From the NCBI GenBank assembly GCA_026394605.1, contig JAPKXY010000013.1, forward strand, positions 1 to 50,501: 50,501 nucleotides of DNA. The letters are read 5' to 3'. A program made the position numbers and the translations under genes. Every line of letters begins with the position of its first letter. The stretch's first letter is position 1. This document shows positions 27,631-35,464 of the stretch, piece by piece. This stretch comes from Methanoregula sp. (lineage in GTDB: Archaea > Halobacteriota > Methanomicrobia > Methanomicrobiales > Methanospirillaceae). A model generated the notes under the pieces. That model saw only the letters and a list, made by a program, of their open reading frames with translations, ran no database searches and was not told where the DNA came from.

Positions 27631-28337
27631 TCAGTGAGGCACTCGCAGCGCTGCGCGACGGAAAGTTCATCCTGCTCTACGATTTTGACGACCGGGAGAA
27701 GGAGACAGACTTTGCGATCCGGGCGGACGCGGTTACCCCCCGTCACATCGTCCAGATGCGCAGGGACGGCGGCGGGCTTATCTGCACGGCGGTCCACCCG
27801 GATGCCGCCCAGCGGCTCGGCCTGCCGTTTGCCAGCGATGTGCTCCGCGCGATGGTTGTCGCAGAACGGGAGGGTGACATACCGTATGACCGGAAGAACC
27901 ACTCCTCATTCTCGCTCTGGGTGAACCACCGCAACACCTTCACCGGTATCACCGACCGTGACCGTGCCCTCACGATCACCGCGATCGCTGACCAGGTGAA
28001 AACGTCGCTTAACGGCGGCGGCGCGAATTTCAACGAGGCCTTCCGCACACCCGGTCACGTCGCCCTCCTACGTGCTGCAGACCATCTTCTCGACCAGCGC
28101 CGCGGGCAGACCGAGCTCTCGATTGCCCTTGCGGTTATGGCGGGCATCACACCTGCAGTTACCATCTGCGAGATGCTCGATGATAAAACGGGAAATGCAT
28201 TGACAAAACTGGATGCTAAGGCGTACGCGAAACGGCACGGGCTTGTCTTTGTGAAAGGTGACGAGGTGCTGGAATGTTGGGAAGCGTTCCGGTCCAGGCA
28301 CCTCAAAACCGGATCACTTCTTTACAAGTTTCCTTAA
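27627..28337 (+). CDS. ribB: 3,4-dihydroxy-2-butanone 4-phosphate synthase
   Basis: Makes the four-carbon unit of riboflavin from ribulose 5-phosphate. It is 236 residues. The acidic metal site is in [14 protein letters not shown], the substrate loop is [12 protein letters not shown], and the second half shows [14 protein letters not shown] and [11 protein letters not shown]. It is a stand-alone RibB with no GTP cyclohydrolase domain, as usual in archaea. The start overlaps the riboflavin kinase stop. Its 3' end overlaps a small minus-strand gene by 24 bases. Confidence 0.95.
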   Translation: MISEALAALRDGKFILLYDFDDREKETDFAIRADAVTPRHIVQMRRDGGGLICTAVHPDAAQRLGLPFASDVLRAMVVAEREGDIPYDRKNHSSFSLWVNHRNTFTGITDRDRALTITAIADQVKTSLNGGGANFNEAFRTPGHVALLRAADHLLDQRRGQTELSIALAVMAGITPAVTICEMLDDKTGNALTKLDAKAYAKRHGLVFVKGDEVLECWEAFRSRHLKTGSLLYKFP

Positions 28338-28475
28338 GCTTGCTTCCGGCAGCATCTTTGCGATGCTCATCTTGGTCGGGCAGCGCCCCAGTTTTAATCC
28401 CAGTTTTTTTGCCTCGTCTTTGAGCACTTTGGTGTCGAGTCCCTTCACCAGTTCACTTAAATCGTTCTTCTCCAT
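28314..28475 (-). CDS. Small basic protein of 53 residues
   Basis: A small gene opposite the end of ribB. The product begins [19 protein letters not shown], is followed by [20 protein letters not shown] and ends in LRKLVKK. The alternation of charged and hydrophobic residues suggests two or three helices with a net positive charge, as in SAP-like or other nucleic acid binding mini-domains. The start has TTGATCC shortly before it. Codon use is like that of its neighbours. I believe similar small proteins exist in related methanogens, but cannot verify it here. Confidence 0.65.
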   Translation of the reverse strand: MEKNDLSELVKGLDTKVLKDEAKKLGLKLGRCPTKMSIAKMLPEASLRKLVKK

Positions 28476-28537
28476 GATGGATCAACTAGCGATCGGACTG
28501 TGAGGAAATAATTATTTGCCGTGCACGATAGAAAAAG

Positions 28538-28544
28538 AAAAAAA
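28538..28544 (-). terminator. T-tract after the RPA operon
   Basis: A run of seven T on the minus strand immediately after the stop of the RPA-associated gene, followed by another T-run. Confidence 0.45.
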
Positions 28545-29147
28545 TTATATTTTGACCTGCGCCAGTGACTCGTATGCCATCTTCCGAAACACCGCGGGAT
28601 CAAGTGCCGGATAGTGTTCCTTGATGCGTGCGGCATCCGGTGCCGTGCCTGCTGCGAGCGCATCGAGCCGGTCGAGTGTTGCGCGTGCCGCGTCCAGCAC
28701 CCAGAGGTCACGAGTTTCACGGTCGACTACCGTGATTGACTCAACCCTGACAGAAACGAGATACGCGCCATCGGGTGGCTGATAGATGTTGGGTTTTCCC
28801 ACCACTGCGACGAACGCCGGGGTCTCGATCTTTGCCAGCTGCTGCATCGCTTCCGGCTGGTAGCTCCCCGCCATCACAAAGAACGTGCCGGTCGGGTCCA
28901 CCACGCGCCCACGGTAAAAGATGTTCTGGTCGCCCTGCCGCTGTTTCTCGGTGAGTGTGCCGACTAAAAAAACCCGGTTGCACCGCTCACCGGTCGGGAG
29001 CAGGACAAAGGTGGGGCTCTTCTCATCATCACCCTCCCGGAACTGGTGCCGGCATTCGCGCAGTTCAGCGGCAAAGACCCGCCGCGCCGGTTCGCGCTCA
29101 AACCCGCCATCCCTCTTTGGCAGAGATGGAGTACCACCATTGCTCAT
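28545..29147 (-). CDS. RPA-associated OB-fold protein (COG3390-like)
   Basis: A 200-residue protein. The first half is an OB fold (NRVFLVGTLTEKQRQGDQNIFYRGRVVDPTGTFFVMAG); the rest is helical (DAARATLDRLDALAAG). Homologues are encoded next to RPA in methanogens and haloarchaea and are thought to work with it in DNA repair. It overlaps the RPA stop by four bases, so the two should be coexpressed. Confidence 0.85.
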   Translation of the reverse strand: MSNGGTPSLPKRDGGFEREPARRVFAAELRECRHQFREGDDEKSPTFVLLPTGERCNRVFLVGTLTEKQRQGDQNIFYRGRVVDPTGTFFVMAGSYQPEAMQQLAKIETPAFVAVVGKPNIYQPPDGAYLVSVRVESITVVDRETRDLWVLDAARATLDRLDALAAGTAPDAARIKEHYPALDPAVFRKMAYESLAQVKI

Positions 29148-30385
29148 GGGACACCCCCGGCGCGGTTGAGGAGCGCGGCATGTTCACCGGTTTCCATCTT
29201 CAGCCGCTCGCATAACCTGACCAGCAGCCGGTTGTCGATCTCCCTGCCACGGCAGATAACATACCTGCCCAGCACCGCGTCACGCATGCGCAGGAAGACC
29301 TCATCCATCCCAAGGGGATTGTTCTCGGCAAGTTCCTTAGCCGCATCAAGAGTCATGCCGGCGAGTGACTCCACCACATCACGCTGCAGTAACATGTTGT
29401 ATGTCTTTTTTCCATCGTCAAGCCACCCCTTGATACGCAGGTCATAGACAAACTTCGGCTGGATCTCGTGGACAGCGCAGTAATTCTGCCGGGAGAGCGC
29501 ACGGTTGCACCCCTCAACCGGGCAGCGCTTGATGAGACCGGAGCCAGGTGCAATGTGTACGATTGTTCCGCGTATCTCTGTATCACCCCCGCTCACGACG
29601 ATGTCGCCCTCATCCCGGATGTACGATGCCGTGCTCAGGTTAAGCGAGAGACGTCCGTTGAACTCGTCCACCTGCACATAGAAGATGGTGTACACGGCAC
29701 CGATCGCAAGCTTCTCCTTGCCTGCCTCCTTCCAGATCACGAACTTGACCGTGCCGGATTCATCACCAAGGATACCGGATTGGAGCATCCGTTCGTGAGT
29801 GGTTTCCCATTCCTGGACTACTTTCGCCCGCACGCTGGCAATACCGGGTTTCAATTCGCCGATCCTCACCATGGATGGAATGAGCGCCCGGTCTTCCTCA
29901 ATCGGCTTGATCGCAGTGCCGGAATGGATTTTCAGGTTCGCAACACCCTTGAACTCATCAACAACGGCAGACTCGATCCGGTACCATGCCCCGTCGGTCA
30001 TCTTTGGAGCATTTGCCTTTGCCCATGCAACGAACCGGATCGCACCTGTAGCATCCGCAATGATGCCGCTCTGCGCGATGGCGGGTGACGGGGGCGACAG
30101 GATTGAGACTACCTTCCCTTCGATGGTCACCCATTCGCCAGGGAAAATATCAGCGATTGACCGGTCCTCTTTTGTACCGGCACCTCCGCCACCCATTGTG
30201 CCAATGCCGGTGAGGTTAAATTCCTTTGCCAGTTCATTTGTCACACTGCGTTCCGCTTCTGCGGGCTGGACACCAAATTCTTCGACAAGCCGGCGCAGTT
30301 TTGCCTCGATCTTTTTAGAATCGACGCTTTGTCCTTTCTGCTTGATTTTTAAGGAGATTCTTTCTACTGTCTGTGAAAAATCCAT
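29144..30385 (-). CDS. rpa: Replication factor A (RPA), single-stranded DNA binding
   Basis: A 413-residue protein from ATG 30385 (MDFSQTVERISLK); the ATG at 30409 is less likely. Three OB folds are visible: GEWVTIEGKVVSIL..., KPGIASVRAKVVQEWE... and TEIRGTIVHIAPGSG. The third contains a zinc finger, CPVEGCNRALSRQNYCAVHE, the archaeal RPA type. The N-terminal ~60 residues are a charged helix. It coats single-stranded DNA in replication and repair and is the first gene of a two-gene operon. Confidence 0.93.
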   Translation of the reverse strand: MDFSQTVERISLKIKQKGQSVDSKKIEAKLRRLVEEFGVQPAEAERSVTNELAKEFNLTGIGTMGGGGAGTKEDRSIADIFPGEWVTIEGKVVSILSPPSPAIAQSGIIADATGAIRFVAWAKANAPKMTDGAWYRIESAVVDEFKGVANLKIHSGTAIKPIEEDRALIPSMVRIGELKPGIASVRAKVVQEWETTHERMLQSGILGDESGTVKFVIWKEAGKEKLAIGAVYTIFYVQVDEFNGRLSLNLSTASYIRDEGDIVVSGGDTEIRGTIVHIAPGSGLIKRCPVEGCNRALSRQNYCAVHEIQPKFVYDLRIKGWLDDGKKTYNMLLQRDVVESLAGMTLDAAKELAENNPLGMDEVFLRMRDAVLGRYVICRGREIDNRLLVRLCERLKMETGEHAALLNRAGGVP

Positions 30386-30519
30386 AACTCTACATCTCCA
30401 GTAATCCATCGTTTCTTATCATGTCTTAATGTTACGGAGTGTGCGTGGTGAAAGTGAGAGTTACGTCGCAGGATGGCGGTATGGTGAGGTTTATGTTGCT
30501 CCATGGCGAACAGTAGGGT

Positions 30520-30711
30520 ATGGAAATAACAGCAGACAGCACCATCTACGATCTTCTGAAGGCCAAACCAGACGCAGCAGAGGCACTGTTCAATTTCGGC
30601 ATGGGTTGTGTCGGGTGCGCAATCGCCCGCGGTGAGACGATCCGCGAGGCTGCTGAGGCGCATGGCATCCCTCTTCCCGAGCTCATCAAGGCACTCGGCA
30701 TAAAAGAGTAA
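30520..30711 (+). CDS. DUF1858 small protein
   Basis: A 63-residue protein with the DUF1858 pattern: TADSTIYDLLKAKPDAAEALFNFGMGCVGCAI. The CxxC at residues ~30-33 could be redox active or bind metal. Homologues occur alone or fused to hybrid-cluster and sulfur enzymes. The start is preceded by AGTAGGGT. It stands alone between two minus-strand operons. Confidence 0.85.
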   Translation: MEITADSTIYDLLKAKPDAAEALFNFGMGCVGCAIARGETIREAAEAHGIPLPELIKALGIKE

Positions 30712-30777
30712 GTTTTAGCTGCTCTTTTATCAAGACTCCAGAATTCGTTCGGGATTAAATAGTAATCGACAATGTTC

Positions 30778-30822
30778 TTATTTCCAAGCTCCTGAAGTCG
30801 GCCGGCATAAAAGAGTATAAAA
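30778..30822 (+). pseudogene. Possible remnant of a DUF1858 gene tail
   Basis: About 70 bases after the DUF1858 stop, the bases GGCATAAAAGAGTA recur. In one frame they read SKLLKSAGIKEYK, close to PELIKALGIKE at the end of the intact gene. It looks like the tail of a decayed or partly duplicated copy. The stretch is short, so chance similarity is possible. Confidence 0.3.
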
Positions 30823-30830
30823 ATTCCTGT

Positions 30831-31712
30831 TTAATCTTTTTTTGTGTTTCGAAAACGAACGAGCTCGTCTTTTGAAGCGTCGGGGTGTCGCTTCAGGTAA
30901 TCGACAACATCCGTTTCATGGAGTAGTGTGCACCGGGCGCAGTTCCAGACCTTCCCGCCATTTGAACTCTCTACCCACTGCCCGAGAGTCTCGTCGTTGC
31001 AGGGGTACAGCGGGCAGTAGCAGTAATCGCACCGCTGTTCTGGAAAGTGGCATGGGTAATATGGGCAGTTCTCCGGCGTCCATTCTATCCAATGGTCACC
31101 TTTGAACCGGCTGAAGATGAAAAACGATGGGCGGCTCCGCTGCACGTTTCCCTCATACCGCATGAGCGCGTCAGGGACACCCTGCAGGACAGCTGCATAC
31201 ACCCTTTTTCCGATACCGGTAAGGGTGCCGGCATACTCATGCTGCCTTTTTCCTTCACCGGCAGTGATGACGGCATCGGTGGGGGTGCCGGTAATTTTTT
31301 TGCCAATCTTCTGCAGTGCCTGCACTTTTGCTTCAGATGCGACCATAATCATTTCGAGCAGGGCGGAGTCGCTCATCCCCTGACCGCTGCAGGCGATAAT
31401 GTTGATGGTTCCTGGACCCTTCCCGTTTTCCGATTGTATACCCGCTGTGATAAAGACGGTCACAAAGTCGCACTGGAGCACACAAAGGTTCTGTATCGGG
31501 ACTGCTGTCAGCAGCCCGAAATAGTTCCGTCCCAGACCTGCACCGGCAGCGACCATTTCCAGTTCTCTTTTTGGCGCTTTATGGCTCCAGTCAGAAGGGA
31601 CAGTATGGTTGATGAGGGTTGAAACCTCACCAATGCCACCGGCAATACCCGTGCTCGCGGCTCGGAACGACCCGCGGATAAAAAGTGTGGAGTTATCGAG
31701 AAAATATCTCAT
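30831..31712 (-). CDS. cbiZ: Adenosylcobinamide amidohydrolase with Cys-rich tail
   Basis: Salvages incomplete corrinoids by removing the aminopropanol side chain to give cobyrate. The CbiZ domain covers residues ~1-205 ([52 protein letters not shown]). A second part (residues ~220-265) is a Cys-rich small domain, [23 protein letters not shown], with a further CARC. That domain is often separate or fused to CbiZ in archaea. It overlaps the upstream small gene by four bases. Methanogens need corrinoids for methyl transfer, so the role fits. Confidence 0.9.
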   Translation of the reverse strand: MRYFLDNSTLFIRGSFRAASTGIAGGIGEVSTLINHTVPSDWSHKAPKRELEMVAAGAGLGRNYFGLLTAVPIQNLCVLQCDFVTVFITAGIQSENGKGPGTINIIACSGQGMSDSALLEMIMVASEAKVQALQKIGKKITGTPTDAVITAGEGKRQHEYAGTLTGIGKRVYAAVLQGVPDALMRYEGNVQRSRPSFFIFSRFKGDHWIEWTPENCPYYPCHFPEQRCDYCYCPLYPCNDETLGQWVESSNGGKVWNCARCTLLHETDVVDYLKRHPDASKDELVRFRNTKKD

Positions 31713-32071
31713 GCGACAGAATAACGCACCCGGTCTTTCAGTTCCTGCTGTTTTCCGGCGTTCCAGCCTGAAACGTCCTGCAGGTATCCGGTAACCCTGC
31801 TGATCTGGACAACATCATGGGAACCGCATTCAGGACAGACAGGCTGTTTGCAGAGTGGGCAGTACTGAATTCCGGAGATCATCTCGTGGGAGCAGTGGCA
31901 GTGGTCGAGCGGGCACATGACCTCAAGATGCGTCTCGCCGCAGTTTGGGCAGGGTGTCGCGTCTACGATGAGGTGGCAGGTATGGCACTTGTATTTGCGC
32001 TCTTTTTCAGGGATATCTTCGATTTTTTTATATTTTTTTATCAAATTCATTTGATCTGCGCTCCAATCCAT
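31709..32071 (-). CDS. Stand-alone NrdD-like glycyl radical tail with zinc sites
   Basis: A 120-residue protein. Its C-terminal part ([16 protein letters not shown], then [20 protein letters not shown]) matches the end of class III ribonucleotide reductase: the four-Cys zinc site and the R-x-x-G-Y loop that carries the glycyl radical. The N-terminal half has two more CxxC pairs (CHTCH, CPNC). The ~600-residue catalytic barrel is absent. It may supply the radical domain to a shortened NrdD, act as a spare part like YfiD does for pyruvate formate-lyase, or be only a zinc protein. A TATA box (TTTATTAA, near 32092-32100) is 26 bases before ATG 32071. First gene of the operon with cbiZ. Confidence 0.7.
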   Translation of the reverse strand: MDWSADQMNLIKKYKKIEDIPEKERKYKCHTCHLIVDATPCPNCGETHLEVMCPLDHCHCSHEMISGIQYCPLCKQPVCPECGSHDVVQISRVTGYLQDVSGWNAGKQQELKDRVRYSVA

Positions 32072-32216
32072 ACCATTACATTGCAGGAGTCCTTAATAAA
32101 CTTTTAGACCGTGCAGTGAATCTGATATTGGATTCGCGGTACGCACTGGAGCGCGCATGCGGATCTGGTCACAAAATGAAGGTTGTTTATATAGTGCGCC
32201 GTTCCGCAGCATTTTT

Positions 32217-32245
32217 GACCAATCACAAAGGACTTGGGATTGGTC
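32217..32245. promoter_or_regulatory. Hairpin in the spacer after pyrF
   Basis: GACCAATC (32217-32224) and GATTGGTC (32238-32245) form a perfect 8-bp stem with a 13-base loop, whose inner bases (CAA/TTG) may add to it. On the plus strand it is followed by TTTT. Confidence 0.4.
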
Positions 32246-32278
32246 TTTTGAGAAATATAGGCATAAACACGACGCAGG

Positions 32279-32305
32279 GAAGACCCCCCGTTTTTTCAGG
32301 TCTTC
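32279..32305 (-). terminator. Hairpin just after pyrF
   Basis: GAAGACC (32279-32285) and GGTCTTC (32299-32305) pair perfectly, 9 bases after the pyrF stop on the minus strand. There is no clear T-tract after it in that direction, so it may rather protect the transcript end. Confidence 0.4.
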
Positions 32306-32313
32306 AACCGGCA

Positions 32314-32952
32314 TTACATCTTACAGATACGGGCAAAATCTTTTGATGCAGTCGCAGGGCTGTCAGCCTCATAGATTGCCCTGCCGACAATAATGCCATC
32401 CACAATCCCGGCAACCGCACGGATATCTCCGCCTTGCGCTCCTACGCCCGGAGCATAGATCTTTTTTTGGCCAATAATGGAACGCAGCTTTTTCGCACGC
32501 TCCGGGCGGGTGGCTGGTGCGATAATGCCATCCGCTTTGCATGCGATCGCGACCTGTGTGAGTTTCTCTGCCACACCGCCATGGAAGAACTCGGTTGCAC
32601 CCGGATGGCTCATCTCAGCAACAACATAGCACAATCCCCCGTGAAGGTGAGAGTTCTCCACACATGCCTGCACGGCATCCCTGCCCGTGAAACCGTGGCA
32701 GATCACTGCAGAAAATCCTGCAGAGAAGACCAGGTCGGTGATCAGCCGGTTCGTGTTCGGTATGTCAGCGACTTTAAAATCAGCGATGAGCGGCAGTCTG
32801 AATTCGCCGATCTCCCGTGCAAGCCCGAGTCCTGCAGCGAGAACAAGCGGGTACCCGATTTTAATCGCATCGAGGTAAGGTGCGCAGGCCCTGGCGATGG
32901 AGACAGCACGGGCTCTCTCCGTAACATCCAGTGCGAGGATCAGTTCAGTCAT
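32314..32952 (-). CDS. pyrF: Orotidine 5'-phosphate decarboxylase
   Basis: Last step of UMP synthesis. It is 212 residues, archaeal type. The catalytic D-x-K-x-x-D is seen in LIADFKVADIPNTN, after LALDVTERARA and IKIGYPLVLAAG. The phosphate loop is near APGVGAQGGDI and DGIIVGRAIYEA. The ATG lies within the last bases of the deoxyhypusine synthase gene (8-base overlap), so they are cotranscribed. Confidence 0.96.
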   Translation of the reverse strand: MTELILALDVTERARAVSIARACAPYLDAIKIGYPLVLAAGLGLAREIGEFRLPLIADFKVADIPNTNRLITDLVFSAGFSAVICHGFTGRDAVQACVENSHLHGGLCYVVAEMSHPGATEFFHGGVAEKLTQVAIACKADGIIAPATRPERAKKLRSIIGQKKIYAPGVGAQGGDIRAVAGIVDGIIVGRAIYEADSPATASKDFARICKM

Positions 32953-33883
32953 GGTGCATCCGCTCCATGACGGCAGCTACAAGGAGGGGCAGCGTGATCG
33001 TTGCGTCCCCGTACACCGTCACCGCCTGCGCCTCCTCAGTGATCTTACCCCATGAACGGGCTTCGTCCAGCGTTGCGCCCGAAAGCCCTCCGAGGTCCGG
33101 GCGGTCGCCAGTAAGCTGCACGGCATAATTGAACCCATGGGGAGTCATCAGCATGCTCTGGAGGATGAAGTTCTTCGGTACCCCGCCACCCACCAGCAAC
33201 GCGCCGGCTTTTTTTGCAGAAAAGCAGAGGTCCATCAATAATGGCATATCCGCAAAAGCATCAATTGTCACATTGTTCGTCTGGGAGAAGAGCCAGTACT
33301 GGAGCCCGACCATCGAGTCCTGCACGGCGGGACAGTAGACGGGGATTTCTTTTTTCGCAGCGGCGTGAAGAATACCGCTTTTTGTGCTCTTACCGATATG
33401 CCGGAGCAATGCCGAGATGGAGATTTTGCTTTCAGGCTCGAGCTTGGAAAAGACATCCTGTATGAACGTTTCAAAGTGCTCGAATGCCTCGTTGGGGAGG
33501 AAGACATCGTAGATGCGGTTGATCTCATCGTGCCGGAGTTCGACATCCGAGCAGGATGCGCTGCCATGATAATGCCGGCACCCGATGGCCTCGACGATAT
33601 CGTGGGTCAGGTTGGCGCCGGTGGAAACAAGGACGTCGATATGTCCCCGGGTGATCAGGTCGGAAACGATCCCGCCCATGCCGGCAGGTACCATCGCGCC
33701 GGCAAGCCCGAAAAATTTCGTGGTTTTTTTATCGCGCAGCATTGCCTCGTAGATTCCGGCCGCGCGATACAGTGCACCGCCGTTATAGGCACCGGCTTTT
33801 CCCATCGCCCCGACAAGCTCTCCGACCGTCATCTTCGGTTTGAGATGGATCTGGGTGACTGGTTTACCGCATTGTTTATTCAT
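32945..33883 (-). CDS. dys: Deoxyhypusine synthase family protein
   Basis: Transfers an aminobutyl group from spermidine to a Lys of aIF5A. It is 312 residues from ATG 33883 (MNKQCGKPVTQIHLKPKMTV); ATG at 33895 or 33931 are possible. NAD-domain motifs: GLAGAMVPAGMGGIVSDLI, STGANLTHDIVEAIG. The presumed catalytic Lys is in GGGVPKNFI. The segment after it (QLTGDRPDLGGLSGATLDEARSWGKI) differs from the DGSDSGARPDEA form of eukaryotic enzymes and suggests the DHS-like archaeal branch. Operon with pyrF. Confidence 0.9.
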   Translation of the reverse strand: MNKQCGKPVTQIHLKPKMTVGELVGAMGKAGAYNGGALYRAAGIYEAMLRDKKTTKFFGLAGAMVPAGMGGIVSDLITRGHIDVLVSTGANLTHDIVEAIGCRHYHGSASCSDVELRHDEINRIYDVFLPNEAFEHFETFIQDVFSKLEPESKISISALLRHIGKSTKSGILHAAAKKEIPVYCPAVQDSMVGLQYWLFSQTNNVTIDAFADMPLLMDLCFSAKKAGALLVGGGVPKNFILQSMLMTPHGFNYAVQLTGDRPDLGGLSGATLDEARSWGKITEEAQAVTVYGDATITLPLLVAAVMERMHHD

Positions 33884-34196
33884 ACCTTTTCCCATCCCTG
33901 CAGGGATATTGGCGTTTCGGGGTGATAACATTACAACATCGGTACGTTTTCCGGGTCGTGCTGATGCTCGTGGTCAGGGAAAAAGCGCCGTCCGGCAGCA
34001 CCGATGGAGAAGTGGCAATCGGGTTCTGAGCAGAAAATATGGAATCTGAACCGGAGTTTCTTTTTTTTCTCATCACCCGACAATTTTTTTCATGAAAGTC
34101 AACCCTCTATTAGAAGGAAGGGCGAGCCGTCAGAAGATTTTTATAGGAATCGTAGATTACGTGCTCTGGATGAAAGGCAGGCAACCGTTGTATCTC
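33884..34196. other. Spacer between tiaS and the deoxyhypusine synthase gene
   Basis: About 310 bases, both flanking genes on the minus strand. It holds a strong TATA-like box on the minus strand (CTATAAAAATC, about 34138-34148), a second weaker one near 33921-33932, and A-rich runs. I see no gene. The strong box would give a leader of about 200 bases before dys, or start a small RNA. Confidence 0.4.
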
Positions 34197-35420
34197 TCAG
34201 GATTTCCGCTCACCCCTGCACAGCGGTTTTGCCAGATGCCTTCTGGCCGTTGGCGGCACTTCATACCACCCCAACTCAAGGTACCGTGGAACCTCATGGA
34301 CCTCCGGCGTTCTGGTATGCGCCCCGCACGTTCTGCATTTGAACCCCTTGTTCTTTCCATCGCTTGTCATACGTTTATTGCATGCACTGCAGACAGGGGG
34401 GCGGGTGGTGATGGCATTTGAAAGCGAAATGACCTTCACCTTCTCAAGGTTGACGCTCCCTTTCTTGTAACTCCCGACAGCGATCACTTCATCCCCCTCA
34501 ACGAGCATTCGGACAATATTCCGGAACCCTTTGGTCGGTTCGTATGCCATGCATCGTACCGTATGATCGCCGTCCCGGAAAAAAAACGAAACGTGCCCGC
34601 CGACACCGGTTCCTGGAGCGCTCGCAGCAACGCCCCGCACCCGGTAGGAGAGCCCTTCTTTGAGAGTGCCGATCGTCCCGTCCAGCAGGTGCGCATCCGT
34701 GCCCTGGTTGGTGATCCAGATCTGTTCAATTGCCGGCTTTTCCGACTGAATCATCGAACGGGCGAGCATCACCCATGACGGGCTCTCGCCCCGGATACCG
34801 AATAGCACCGGGTCCGGTGTGTGCGGTACGCAGACCACCACATCATTCTTTTTATCCACCGTGTCCCATGTATGCGGGAATGTCGCGTCCTGGGCAGCAA
34901 AGAGGCTTTTTTTATCCACCGTCCGCATTGAGCCCCACAAATTTGGTTTCCTGTACGCGAGGAGCTCAAATGTGGGATCAGGTAATTCGCTTGCGACTGC
35001 CGCAGTTGCACCGATCAGTCCGCGCCGGTTCTTGTAACCATGATACCGTGCACCCGCTGCATCAAGAATTTTAACCGCATCATCAATCTCGCAAAAGTCC
35101 CGCACCGCCCGCCAGTAAAAAGACGGATCAGGCCGGTGTTCTACAACCACTACGCCGGGGTTTGTGTTAGCACAGGAAAAATCCGCCAGCTCCTCCACTG
35201 TTGTGCAGGCGATCTCAAATGCACGATCAGCATTCCCACCCACATCAAGCGCGATTGCCGCGTTGCCCCGGGTCTTATAGGTGACATTCGGGTTAAGCCT
35301 GAGTAACCGTGCCTCGCGAACCCGCATATGCTCACGGATCAGGCGCCGTGCGAGCACCGCTCCGAGATACGTGGTGCACATCCCCTCAGGAGAGTCCGTG
35401 TCATCGATCCCGATCAGCAT
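34197..35420 (-). CDS. tiaS: tRNA(Ile2) 2-agmatinylcytidine synthetase
   Basis: Attaches agmatine to C34 of tRNA-Ile2 so that it reads AUA. It is 407 residues from ATG 35420 (MLIGIDDTDSPEGMCTTYLG), the family's signature start; the longer ATG (35498) is out of place. The kinase-like core follows (RLNPNVTYKTRGNAAIALDVGG), then an OB domain and a C-terminal zinc ribbon (CSACNKRM...CRTC). A TATA-like box (35443-35450, minus) 27 bases before the start suggests a leaderless transcript. Confidence 0.95.
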   Translation of the reverse strand: MLIGIDDTDSPEGMCTTYLGAVLARRLIREHMRVREARLLRLNPNVTYKTRGNAAIALDVGGNADRAFEIACTTVEELADFSCANTNPGVVVVEHRPDPSFYWRAVRDFCEIDDAVKILDAAGARYHGYKNRRGLIGATAAVASELPDPTFELLAYRKPNLWGSMRTVDKKSLFAAQDATFPHTWDTVDKKNDVVVCVPHTPDPVLFGIRGESPSWVMLARSMIQSEKPAIEQIWITNQGTDAHLLDGTIGTLKEGLSYRVRGVAASAPGTGVGGHVSFFFRDGDHTVRCMAYEPTKGFRNIVRMLVEGDEVIAVGSYKKGSVNLEKVKVISLSNAITTRPPVCSACNKRMTSDGKNKGFKCRTCGAHTRTPEVHEVPRYLELGWYEVPPTARRHLAKPLCRGERKS

Positions 35421-35423
35421 CTC

Positions 35424-35435
35424 TATATTAATATA
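35424..35435. promoter_or_regulatory. 12-bp AT palindrome in the tiaS/regulator spacer
   Basis: TATATTAATATA is a perfect palindrome. It lies about 35 bases before ATG 35465 and may be the TATA box of the regulator gene, while the tiaS box lies at 35443-35450, so the two promoters interlock. Confidence 0.45.
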
Positions 35436-35464
35436 TGCAGATGGTATATCCATTCGTAACGGCA

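Noticed and set aside
34000-34080. GTGATGA on the minus strand (34076-34070) as the C box of a C/D guide RNA
   Set aside because: No CTGA D box lies at a suitable distance; the nearest is about 100 bases away, and no C'/D' pair is seen.
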